NCBI RefSeq assembly: GCF_022758145.1
Contig: NZ_JAJVDH010000006.1
Span: 248,001 to 312,000, forward strand
Direction of reading: 5' to 3'
Source of the DNA: Pontibacter vulgaris
Lineage (GTDB): Bacteria > Bacteroidota > Bacteroidia > Cytophagales > Hymenobacteraceae
DNA: 64,000 bases
The notes beneath the pieces were generated by a model, which searched no databases, was not told where the DNA came from, and saw only the letters and a program-made list of their open reading frames with translations. Both the position numbers and the translations under genes were made by a program. Positions 8,879 to 16,315 of this stretch are shown here, one piece after another; positions within the stretch are counted from its first letter, which is position 1, and each line of letters opens with the position of its first letter.

Positions 8879-9024
8879 AATTCATACTTTATACTTGGCT
8901 TAAATATTCAGCAACGGCAATTTATTTGCTTAACCAGTAAATTATTCCGTTCTGGCATAGATAATATAATCTGTTTTTAGCATATTCATTAGTAATTTCA
9001 CACCAATACAAACCAAACCATACT

Positions 9025-9459
9025 ATGTATACAGGAATACAGCATTTTCACTCTTACATGACCTATCTGGTACTGCTGGGTCTGATTATTAGCTTAGGCA
9101 ATGCCATTGCTGGTTTAGCCGGAAACAAACCCTTCACTGATAAAGATAGAAAACTTAGCCTGCTGGGCCTTATACCAGCTCACTTGCAGTGGGTACTCGG
9201 GGTAGTTTTATACTTCCTGTCACCGTTAGGAGCTGCTAATTTTTCAGGCGAAGCCATGAAAGATTCGGTGTCAAGATTGTATATTCTGGAGCACCCACTA
9301 ACAATGATTATTGCTGTTGTACTGATAACGATTGGTTTCTCGCGTGCCAAGCGTTTAACAGATGATAACAAGCGTTTTAAAAGTATAGCCATTTTCTTCG
9401 GTATAGCGCTTTTGCTTATCCTTGTCCGTATTCCATGGAATGCCTGGCCAGGTAACTAA
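9025..9459 (+). CDS. Small four-helix membrane protein, conserved histidines
   Basis: This 144-residue protein has four predicted transmembrane helices (about residues 13-33, 47-67, 89-108, 120-138). Histidines sit near the membrane faces (HFHSYM, PAHLQW, EHPLT), an arrangement reminiscent of small b-type haem membrane proteins, although haem binding is a guess. The final motif is RIPWNAWPGN. Close relatives are, to my knowledge, unnamed Bacteroidota membrane proteins. It is monocistronic and ends directly before a strong terminator at 9466. Confidence 0.7.
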   Translation: MYTGIQHFHSYMTYLVLLGLIISLGNAIAGLAGNKPFTDKDRKLSLLGLIPAHLQWVLGVVLYFLSPLGAANFSGEAMKDSVSRLYILEHPLTMIIAVVLITIGFSRAKRLTDDNKRFKSIAIFFGIALLLILVRIPWNAWPGN

Positions 9460-9465
9460 GCCGGT

Positions 9466-9505
9466 AATAAAAAAGGGACTCAGCTTACTGAGTCCCTTTT
9501 TTATT
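9466..9505. terminator. Perfect 18-bp stem terminator
   Basis: Arms 9466-9483 and 9488-9505 are perfectly complementary around a CTTA loop, with GGGACTCAG in the stem and A/T tracts on both sides. It serves the plus-strand gene ending at 9459 and probably the minus-strand gene ending at 9550. Confidence 0.9.
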
Positions 9506-9549
9506 ATTTAGAGTATAGTCAGAATCTGGTAATAAACTACTTTATTTCA

Positions 9550-11154
9550 TTAAAATCCTTCTCTGTCGAAATCACTAATCTTGTGGTTGGCTGATATTCT
9601 GAATTTCGATTCTGAGCCAAGCTTTAAATGATTGCCGTTCTGTTTATCATAAACTATAGTGTGTTTGCTCCAGCCTTTTACATGTGATATATCTTCTACC
9701 TCGTCTTCTCCTTTGCCTCCAATTATAGATACCTTTATACTTTTATTCACCTTTCCGCTCACTTTAAACTGGTCATCATCAGCTAAACCATAAATCCTGA
9801 TTTCTTTTGTGTCTTTCAAATAAAATACCCGGTGATATAAAACAGCATTATCCTTTGCTCTGTGCATAGTTATTAACATTCTTTCATCGTCTAATCGCTC
9901 AACTATAAAGTTCTCCTTCTCGTCAGAGCCCACTATAACTACCACCTTTGCAAGCAATTTATAATATTTATGGGCTACAACCGGCAAAAGGTCTCTCCTG
10001 CTTTTTATACTTTGTTCGGTTATTGCCCCAACCAGACTGTATACTTGTCCTGGGAATTTATGCACCGCATTTGCAATGACTTTATCTGTTAAGCGCTGTT
10101 GCAAATCCTTTGCAAGAGAGTCAAACTCTGCCTCGGTTATTTCGGATAGAAATTGCTGATCTATATAGGCACTCTTTAACATGAGCGCATGCAGGTTCCG
10201 GTAATCGTTGTGAAAGCCTGTAAACTTTTGATAGTTAAGTCCCCGACCAAATAAATGAGGAAGTACGCCATGTGCAAACTTATAAAAAGCCTGGTCACGG
10301 TCTTTAGGGACAGGTTTGTAAAGCGTTTGATCTTTAGCCTTAAATTCCAGCCATTCCCATTGCCCCTGGTGCCTGTCGCGGTCATTCAACAGCAAATCAA
10401 AAAGCCGTTCCTTGGCAAAAGCTATCGCATCTACCTGGTGCTTATTGTCTTTAAACCGTCGTTTCAGCAGCTTTTTAGAACTGATTATATCAGACAAACT
10501 TCCCGCTTCGTCTCTATACCAATTCCTATCATCCAGCTTTTCTTCCAGCATATACAATTTATCTCCGGCCATTAAAGTATACTTGCCAAGTATAACTGAA
10601 TCTGGAGGCAGGTAAACAAGTTTCGGATTAGCATGCGGAATGCCCGCTGCTTCAGCCAGCGGAGCAACCACTAAAGCGGCATATGGGTTAAGGGCAGCGG
10701 TCTGGTCGCGCATAAAATCTGCAACAAACGTTTGCCGCAGCAACGGAGACAATGAACCCGCCGGGTCTTTATCAAGACTACGCAGCGCATAACGAAGCCC
10801 CTTGTCATTTACCAGGGTAAAACTTGTAGTCTGTAAATTTCCGCCCACTTTTTCAATCTGAAAACCCTGCTGTTGCAAGTATAAAACCTTAACACGTACA
10901 GGGGCAGCCCAAACTTCGCGGTAATGTTGGCCCAGTAAAAAATTATAAAACTTACCATGCGCATAGTGCCTGCCAGCCTGAACTGTAACACTATCTAATA
11001 ATGGGGTTACATCAGATTTTATAGCGCTTGAATCCGGAGTCTTTACCAAAGGACTTTCTGAGAAGAAATTTTTTGAGGCACAACCAAAGCAAACTATACT
11101 TAATGCTACAGTAGTAAGGGCGAAAAACAAGGTGTATAATGGATGAGTTCTCAT
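9550..11154 (-). CDS. Lipoprotein resembling the middle domain of BamA/D15 fusion proteins
   Basis: The 534-residue product has a lipoprotein signal (cleavage before Cys in IVCFGCASK, about residue 25). The body matches the middle region of large Bacteroidota outer-membrane proteins that end in a BamA/TamA (D15) barrel, as I recall them: RYALRSLDKDP, PYAALVVAPLAEAAGIPH, LFDLLLNDRDRHQGQW and PVPKDRDQAFYKF. The DRDRH and DRDQ motifs recall catalytic loops of Fam20/CotH/HipA-like kinases, but kinase activity is untested. Full-length relatives continue into a barrel; this one stops at DFDREGF, where the barrel would begin, and a terminator follows. It is either a barrel-less version or a truncated gene. 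Confidence 0.65.
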   Translation of the reverse strand: MRTHPLYTLFFALTTVALSIVCFGCASKNFFSESPLVKTPDSSAIKSDVTPLLDSVTVQAGRHYAHGKFYNFLLGQHYREVWAAPVRVKVLYLQQQGFQIEKVGGNLQTTSFTLVNDKGLRYALRSLDKDPAGSLSPLLRQTFVADFMRDQTAALNPYAALVVAPLAEAAGIPHANPKLVYLPPDSVILGKYTLMAGDKLYMLEEKLDDRNWYRDEAGSLSDIISSKKLLKRRFKDNKHQVDAIAFAKERLFDLLLNDRDRHQGQWEWLEFKAKDQTLYKPVPKDRDQAFYKFAHGVLPHLFGRGLNYQKFTGFHNDYRNLHALMLKSAYIDQQFLSEITEAEFDSLAKDLQQRLTDKVIANAVHKFPGQVYSLVGAITEQSIKSRRDLLPVVAHKYYKLLAKVVVIVGSDEKENFIVERLDDERMLITMHRAKDNAVLYHRVFYLKDTKEIRIYGLADDDQFKVSGKVNKSIKVSIIGGKGEDEVEDISHVKGWSKHTIVYDKQNGNHLKLGSESKFRISANHKISDFDREGF

Positions 11155-11310
11155 TACAAACTATAACGTAATGCCTATATTTTGTTTCAGAAATGATTGG
11201 ATATGTATGAAGTAGTGCAACTTGTACTAATACTTTCATATTTTAGTACAATAATTGAAGCTAACAACGAAGAACTGTAACAACTTACGTTCTTGTATTT
11301 ATACTTACCA

Positions 11311-11342
11311 TTGCAAAGTATAAACCCAAAATTATACCTTTG
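11311..11342 (+). promoter_or_regulatory. Bacteroidota sigma-70 promoter of GH25 gene
   Basis: TTG at 11311-11313 and TACCTTTG at 11335-11342 are separated by 21 nt and fit the Bacteroidota -33/-7 consensus (TTG, TAnnTTTG). Transcription would begin near 11349, only a few bases before the ATG at 11355, giving a very short leader. Confidence 0.6.
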
Positions 11343-11354
11343 CCCTAAGCCTAT

Positions 11355-12128
11355 ATGCAAACCAAAACAGCGCCTGTTAAACGCCCATACCGCAACAAAA
11401 AAAAGAAGCCTATACCCCTACGGTTTTGGATTGGCATGAGTATGTTAGGTGCAATTGGCCTTTTGTTCCTGTATGTAGAGTTCTTTGGCGAACGCCACAC
11501 CTCAGTCTGGCCCAAGGGCCATGATATATATGGCATTGATGTGTCTCATTTCCAGAAAAACGTTAACTGGCAGAAAGTACAGGAAAACAACATCAGCTTT
11601 GCGTTTATTAAAGCTACGGAAGGCAATTACTTAAAAGACAAAGAATTTGAACGCCACTGGAAGGAAGCGGGCCAAGCTGGCATAATAAAAGGAGCTTACC
11701 ATTTCTACAGGCCACGCCTCAGCCCTGAAAAACAAGCCAGTAATTTTATAGAAACTGTGCAGCTTTCTAATGGCGATTTGCCACCTGTGCTGGATGTGGA
11801 GCATCGTGGATTGAAGTCAGGCGCAAGATTCAGGGAGGAGCTGCAGACCTGGCTAAACCTTGTGGAGCGCGCTTACAATACCAAGCCCATACTTTACACA
11901 AATTATCAATTCTACAAAGACCACTTAGAAGGTTATTTTGACAATTACCCGCTCTGGATTGCTCATTACCAGGTACCTAAATTACGTATTTCGCCGGGCC
12001 ACAACATTAAGTTAAGCTTCTGGCAGCACACCGATATTGGCACTGTAGAAGGTGTTGAGGGTAAAGTAGACTGCAATGTTTTTTATGGATCAATGCGGGA
12101 TTTGCGTAAGCTTTGCATTGAAAATTAG
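11355..12128 (+). CDS. GH25 family lysozyme, membrane-anchored
   Basis: This 257-residue protein has a basic N-terminus (PVKRPYRNKKKKP), then one transmembrane/signal-anchor helix (about residues 25-42), then a glycoside hydrolase family 25 domain. Family hallmarks are GIDVSHFQKNVNW with the first catalytic Asp, FAFIKATEGN, GAYHFYRP, PPVLDVEH with the acid/base residue, and a tail WQHTDIGTVEGVEGKVDCN. GH25 enzymes cleave the beta-1,4 bond between N-acetylmuramic acid and N-acetylglucosamine. The anchor places the enzyme in the periplasm, where it could act in wall remodelling. It is monocistronic. Confidence 0.9.
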   Translation: MQTKTAPVKRPYRNKKKKPIPLRFWIGMSMLGAIGLLFLYVEFFGERHTSVWPKGHDIYGIDVSHFQKNVNWQKVQENNISFAFIKATEGNYLKDKEFERHWKEAGQAGIIKGAYHFYRPRLSPEKQASNFIETVQLSNGDLPPVLDVEHRGLKSGARFREELQTWLNLVERAYNTKPILYTNYQFYKDHLEGYFDNYPLWIAHYQVPKLRISPGHNIKLSFWQHTDIGTVEGVEGKVDCNVFYGSMRDLRKLCIEN

Positions 12129-12176
12129 TACACTTAAGTATAAACTGTCCAGAGATATACTTATAGTATAACAAAA

Positions 12177-12220
12177 AATGCTTCTTTTAACAAGTGTTTA
12201 TACTTGCCAAAAGAAGCATT
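12177..12220. terminator. Terminator between convergent GH25 and ABC-F genes
   Basis: AATGCTTCTTTT (12177-12188) pairs with AAAAGAAGCATT (12209-12220). Inside, CAAGT pairs with ACTTG. It lies between convergent genes and can act in both directions. Confidence 0.75.
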
Positions 12221-12238
12221 AAAGCTAGTTCCTGTTAT

Positions 12239-13882
12239 CTATTTTGCAACAGCTCTTTCGATCTCGCGCAGGTTTTCCATCTTCTTGTTACGCAGGAAAC
12301 CATTGATATCTTCGAAGTGCTCCCGGATGCGTTTGTTGCCAAATTCAAACACTTTAGTAGCCAGGCCATCCAGGAAGTCACGGTCGTGTGATACAAGTAT
12401 AAGTGTACCATCGAATGCCCTTAAAGCATCTTTCAGAATATCCTTTGTTTTGATATCGAGGTGGTTGGTAGGTTCATCCAGGATAAGCAGGTTAACGGGC
12501 TGAAGCAAAAGCTTAATCATAGCCAGGCGCGTTTTCTCTCCGCCTGAAAGTACTTTCACCTTCTTTTCTATCGTATCGCCACTGAACATGAAAGCCCCAA
12601 GTAAGTCTTTTACTTTAGTTCTGGCATCACCAATAGCTATCTGATCAATGGTCTGAAAAACGGTTAAGTCGCCATCGAGCAAAGATGCCTGGTTCTGGGC
12701 AAAATAACCTACCATACAATTGTGCCCTAGCTGCAGTTTGCCTTCATAGTCTATTTCGCCCATAATGGCTTTTACCAGCGTAGATTTACCTTCACCGTTT
12801 TTACCTACAAATGCAATTTTCTCGCCACGCTCAATCGTCATGGATGCATCGTTAAACACAGTGTGGTCGCCGTATTTTTTTGTAATGCCATCTACAATTA
12901 CCGGGTAGTTACCAGAGCGAGGTGCAGGCGGAAATTTCAAATTCAAAGCCGAAGTATCAACTTCATCTACTTCAATAATCTCAATCTTCTCCAACATCTT
13001 TACCCGCGACTGTACCTGTAAAGTTTTAGAGTAAGTGCCCTTAAAACGATCTATAAACGCCTGAATTTCGGCAATCTCTTTTTGCTGATCGTCAAACTGT
13101 TTCTGTTGCTGCTCGCGGCGCTCTTTACGCAGTTGCAGGTATTGGCTATAGTTTACTTTATAGTCATAAATGCGCCCCATCGTAACCTCTATGGTGCGAT
13201 TGGTTATGTTATCTACAAAGGTTTTATCGTGTGATATTACTATTACAGCCTTGGCATTATTCACCAGGAAATCCTCCAGCCATTGTATGGATTCAATATC
13301 CATGTGGTTGGTAGGCTCATCCAGAAGTATAAGATCGGGTTTTTGTAAGAGTATTTTGGCAAGCTCGATGCGCATACGCCAGCCCCCGCTGAATTCGCTT
13401 GTAGGGCGCGTAAAATCTGGCCTTAAGAAACCAAGTCCGAGCAGTGTTTTCTCTACTTCTGCATCAAAGTTTATCTCTTCAATAGAGTAATATTTCTCGC
13501 CCAGTTCCGATACCTGTTCAATCAGTTTATAGTAATCATCAGAGTCGTAATCGGTGCGGGTTTCGAGTTGCGCATTCAGCTCATCCATCTGCGCTTTCAT
13601 ATCCAGCACTTTGGCAAAGGCTTTCGATGCTTCTTCAAATACGGTACAATTATCTTCGGTAAGCAAATGCTGCGGCAGGTAAGCAATTACTGCATCTTTA
13701 GGCGCTGACACTTTGCCCCGTGTTGGCTTATTTACGCCAGCAATAATTTTAAGAAGCGTAGATTTACCAGCTCCATTTTTACCCATCAACGCAATTCTGT
13801 CGTTCTCATTAATGTTAAATGCAACATTGCTAAAAAGTGCCGATCCGTTAAATTCGACTGTAACTCCGTCTACTGAAATCAT
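12239..13882 (-). CDS. ABC-F family ATP-binding protein
   Basis: The 547-residue protein has two ABC ATPase domains and no membrane segments. Domain 1 has Walker A GKNGAGKST (residues about 34-42), signature FSGGWRMR and Walker B LILLDEPTNHMD. Domain 2 has GKNGEGKST, LSGGEKTR and LLILDEPTNHLD. A charged inter-domain linker (KERREQQQKQFDDQQKEI region) is the P-site-tRNA interaction motif expected of ABC-F translation factors. Members bind the ribosome E site and relieve stalling; some protect against antibiotics. Nothing here singles out resistance, so a YbiT/EttA-like translation role is more likely. Confidence 0.92.
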   Translation of the reverse strand: MISVDGVTVEFNGSALFSNVAFNINENDRIALMGKNGAGKSTLLKIIAGVNKPTRGKVSAPKDAVIAYLPQHLLTEDNCTVFEEASKAFAKVLDMKAQMDELNAQLETRTDYDSDDYYKLIEQVSELGEKYYSIEEINFDAEVEKTLLGLGFLRPDFTRPTSEFSGGWRMRIELAKILLQKPDLILLDEPTNHMDIESIQWLEDFLVNNAKAVIVISHDKTFVDNITNRTIEVTMGRIYDYKVNYSQYLQLRKERREQQQKQFDDQQKEIAEIQAFIDRFKGTYSKTLQVQSRVKMLEKIEIIEVDEVDTSALNLKFPPAPRSGNYPVIVDGITKKYGDHTVFNDASMTIERGEKIAFVGKNGEGKSTLVKAIMGEIDYEGKLQLGHNCMVGYFAQNQASLLDGDLTVFQTIDQIAIGDARTKVKDLLGAFMFSGDTIEKKVKVLSGGEKTRLAMIKLLLQPVNLLILDEPTNHLDIKTKDILKDALRAFDGTLILVSHDRDFLDGLATKVFEFGNKRIREHFEDINGFLRNKKMENLREIERAVAK

Positions 13883-13901
13883 AATATTTTGAATAAGGTG
13901 G

Positions 13902-13909
13902 CAAAGATA
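13902..13909 (-). promoter_or_regulatory. -7 box upstream of ABC-F gene
   Basis: On the minus strand TATCTTTG (complement at 13902-13909) matches the Bacteroidota -7 box TAnnTTTG and lies about 20 nt before the ATG at 13882. I could not identify a clear TTG -33 element at the right distance. Confidence 0.4.
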
Positions 13910-14089
13910 CTATTTTCTCTCCCCCATTGCCCGAGATTTTTCCGGTAAAATGTTAGTTTATACTTTCTGTAGGTATACTATAACCAGAGCAGCATACTTG
14001 TTGTGTAATCATTATGGCAGGTATAAAGTTCGTTTGTAACAATTTATAAACTATAGAAATTCAGGATTAAGAATTGGCTGATAAAAAAA

Positions 14090-14127
14090 CTTCCTGCCCT
14101 AAGTATACATACACTTAAAGCAGGAAG
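14090..14127 (-). terminator. Terminator after the 14165-14506 gene
   Basis: CTTCCTGC (14090-14097) pairs with GCAGGAAG (14120-14127), with an inner TAAGT/ACTTA pairing. On the minus strand it follows the stop at 14165 and runs into a T tract. Confidence 0.6.
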
Positions 14128-14164
14128 TCCTGTTATCTAATAAAATGATGGGTTGAAACGTTAA

Positions 14165-14506
14165 TTAAGCAGCCTCATCAAATTCAAAATCATGTTCTCC
14201 TACGTAACGCGCTACCAGGATGGCACCAACAGTAACAGCACCGGCAGCAAGTATAAGTTGCGTAGTTGTCATTTTTTTAGCTGCTTTTAAAACAAGTGTT
14301 CCTACATCGTGCAATAACTCCGGTAATTTTTCGTGACGCCCCTGTAATACGTGCATCGCAGACTCTACTGTTTTTGACATATCATGCGGTTGCAGCAACT
14401 TCAATGAGCTTTCAGAGGAACTACTGCTACTCTTATTACCCTGTCCTTTCTGCTGACCGCTGCCACCGTTACCGGCAGCTTTGTTTTGCATATTTTCGTT
14501 TTCCAT
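14165..14506 (-). CDS. Small low-complexity protein with C-terminal membrane helix
   Basis: The 113-residue protein has a Gly/Gln/Ser-rich N-terminal third (a run of six serines near residue 26). A helical segment with LLHDVGTLVLKAAKKM follows, then a single hydrophobic helix LILAAGAVTVGAILVARYVG and an acidic tail. The layout suggests a tail-anchored or membrane-associated protein with a disordered N-terminus. I do not recognise a family. A terminator follows at 14090. The gene upstream (14575) lies 68 nt away on the same strand and may be co-transcribed. Confidence 0.6.
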   Translation of the reverse strand: MENENMQNKAAGNGGSGQQKGQGNKSSSSSSESSLKLLQPHDMSKTVESAMHVLQGRHEKLPELLHDVGTLVLKAAKKMTTTQLILAAGAVTVGAILVARYVGEHDFEFDEAA

Positions 14507-14574
14507 AGTTTTTTTAGTCCAATTGGTATATAATAATAAACTTGCTTGTTATACGGTCAAAATTGGTAAAAGCT

Positions 14575-14850
14575 TTATGATTTAGCTTTTCCGCCATATT
14601 CTTCAATCATTTGCGTCATGCGCTGTACCAAACTATCCGCATTCAGCATCATACTTGCCGGAAACCCAACAGAAAGATCATCAATCTCGAGCGATTCTGC
14701 CTCAGAATTATAGTTATACTTTGCAGAAACGCCTTTTTCATTAATTTTCCCTGCATCTCCTTCCAGGCTTAAGCCCATAGATTGGAGCTTACTTTTTAGT
14801 TGATTATATACTTCAGGTGTTACACCAGTATAATGTGCACTTCTGGCCAT
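14575..14850 (-). CDS. Small conserved hypothetical protein
   Basis: This 91-residue soluble protein begins MARSAHYTGVTPEVYNQLKSKL and ends GGKAKS. It has no signal peptide or membrane helix and looks like a small alpha/beta protein. I do not recognise a family. It precedes the low-complexity gene at 14165 on the same strand. Composition and frame (acidic-basic alternation, few rare residues) look like genuine coding sequence. Confidence 0.55.
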   Translation of the reverse strand: MARSAHYTGVTPEVYNQLKSKLQSMGLSLEGDAGKINEKGVSAKYNYNSEAESLEIDDLSVGFPASMMLNADSLVQRMTQMIEEYGGKAKS

Positions 14851-14997
14851 ACGTATTAGGTTTAGTTGAATAAGATTAAGTATAACGCAAGAAGATATGT
14901 TTTGTTAAACTATGCAACAATCGTTTTAATGATGAAAATTATTGAACTGTAAACCAATTATTTCCGAATTAGCTACAGAAAAATTCATGTAACTCCA

Positions 14998-15027
14998 TTG
15001 CAGAAATAAAATCACCCCTTATATTTG
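14998..15027 (+). promoter_or_regulatory. Promoter of tRNA-Glu
   Basis: TTG at 14998-15000, a 19-nt spacer, and TATATTTG at 15020-15027 form an excellent Bacteroidota promoter. Transcription would start around 15034, sixteen bases before the mature tRNA. This is one of the clearest clues to the phylum in the window. Confidence 0.7.
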
Positions 15028-15049
15028 CATCGCAATACAGCAATTGCAT

Positions 15050-15121
15050 GGTCCGTTCGTCTAGGGGTTAGGACTTCAGATTTTCATTCTGGCAACAGGG
15101 GTTCGATTCCCCTACGGACTA
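15050..15121 (+). tRNA. tRNA-Glu (anticodon TTC)
   Basis: A 72-nt cloverleaf: acceptor GGTCCGT pairs with ACGGACT (15114-15120) through one G-T wobble, with discriminator A at 15121. The anticodon arm TCAGA/TCTGG encloses the loop TTTTCAT, giving anticodon TTC. The T arm AGGGG-TTCGATT-CCCCT is perfect. The 3' CCA is not encoded. A promoter precedes it and a terminator follows within 5 nt. It is the nearest tRNA to the accessory block at 16.3 kb, but I found no repeated copy of its 3' end downstream. Confidence 0.95.
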
Positions 15122-15125
15122 CTAG

Positions 15126-15159
15126 AAAGCCTCTCAGTTTATTCTGAGGGGCTTTTTTT
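15126..15159 (+). terminator. Terminator of tRNA-Glu
   Basis: AAAGCCTCTCAG (15126-15137) pairs with CTGAGGGGCTTT through one T-G wobble across a TTTATT loop, followed by a T run. Confidence 0.85.
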
Positions 15160-15316
15160 ATTGTCATACGTACACATTAGCGTACAAGTCGTAACATCTG
15201 GCTAACCTCTGCCATTGCGTACGGCTCTACTTTTCTTCTACCCTGTTTCTAGTCTGGTTTTACCTCTTTTTGCCTTCTAGATGTTGTGCTAAGCAAGATC
15301 ACATCAAGGAAGATTA

Positions 15317-15574
15317 TTACCTCAGTTTTTCCATGAGCTCTTTCAGATCAATATCATCTAAATACGGCTCAAAGAGTAGGCTGCTTACAAAACCATGCAC
15401 CAAGGCTATCTGACTATCTTCGGGCGAATACCAGACTTTTGCAAAGAAGCAGGGCATCTCGTAAAGTGCTAAGCTACACCCCATATGAGAGCGCAAGTCT
15501 AGAAATCGTCCTGACTGCCCCACCAGTTCTGCCCGCTTATCATTTGGAAGATAGTTGAATTGATAGTAGTCCAT
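15317..15574 (-). CDS. Small hypothetical protein
   Basis: This 85-residue protein begins MDYYQFNYLPNDKRAELV and ends DLKELMEKLR. It is soluble, with no signal peptide, and mixes aromatic and acidic residues as a small folded cytoplasmic protein would. The fold and function are not recognised. It lies between tRNA-Glu and the defence-like island, on the minus strand. A start at the ATG at 15574 is natural. Confidence 0.5.
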   Translation of the reverse strand: MDYYQFNYLPNDKRAELVGQSGRFLDLRSHMGCSLALYEMPCFFAKVWYSPEDSQIALVHGFVSSLLFEPYLDDIDLKELMEKLR

Positions 15575-16315
15575 AATCTAAAACCTACTGTACTACTACG
15601 TTTTCACTTCCAAAACAGACAACAATTAAACCGGAGCGTAATAAGAGCACAGATTATTACCTTCCCTCCTATGCACTCCTTGCATATCATTTTCTAACAA
15701 ATTAACAGGTGCTATTCCCTTCCTGCAATAACCTCTCGAGGAACCCTTGTTGATGGTATGTATAATAGCAGGTAGTTTGTTTAAACCACAAGAACCTCAA
15801 AAACAGGTAGAAAAATCTACAATAAAAAGTAATCCGAATATAATACATAGGCCAGCCAAGTATGTCTATGACCGTCGGCGCTTTATTAAGCGTCGACGTT
15901 TCTAAAGAGCAGGTGAGCAAGGACAAGTACGGCAGTCGAGAATTTATACACATTAGGGCGGCCAGAATAGCAATGCTAAGCTATTTTACTAAATTCGGTT
16001 TCAGGAATTTTATGTTCACCACATCACAAATACCTTACCATTACTTAGCAAAGCTGTATTTCCCAATAAGAATGGCTACAGAAAAATCCCAAAAATTTCA
16101 GACATTTCAGTTTCAGGTGATTGTTAGTAAAGGGCGGGAGTGGCTGAGGCAATTGAAAACAATTTGAGTTGACTGGGTGGGCATTATTTTTTAGGCTTCA
16201 TTTGTAGCAGCGATTTGATGAGTAGGTCAAATGGACATCCGGAAGCGTAAAATCTGAAGAGCATGCGTTAAGTACCTACAGCCAACTAACAGAATCATTA
16301 TAATCAAAATTAAAA
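15575..16315. other. Intergenic boundary region, no supported gene
   Basis: This 741-nt stretch marks the passage from backbone to the island. Two overlapping open frames on opposite strands (15862-16167 plus, 15702-15953 minus) have no family resemblance and atypical composition, so I leave both out. No integrase fragment, direct repeat of the tRNA end or terminator was found. Confidence 0.5.

Noticed and set aside
12239-13882. Antibiotic-resistance ABC-F protein
   Set aside because: No feature distinguishes a resistance type from housekeeping translation factors; the call is limited to ABC-F.
15862-16167. 101-codon plus-strand open frame
   Set aside because: No family resemblance, overlapped by another open frame on the minus strand, no promoter or ribosome-binding site that would favour it; composition is unlike the neighbouring genes.
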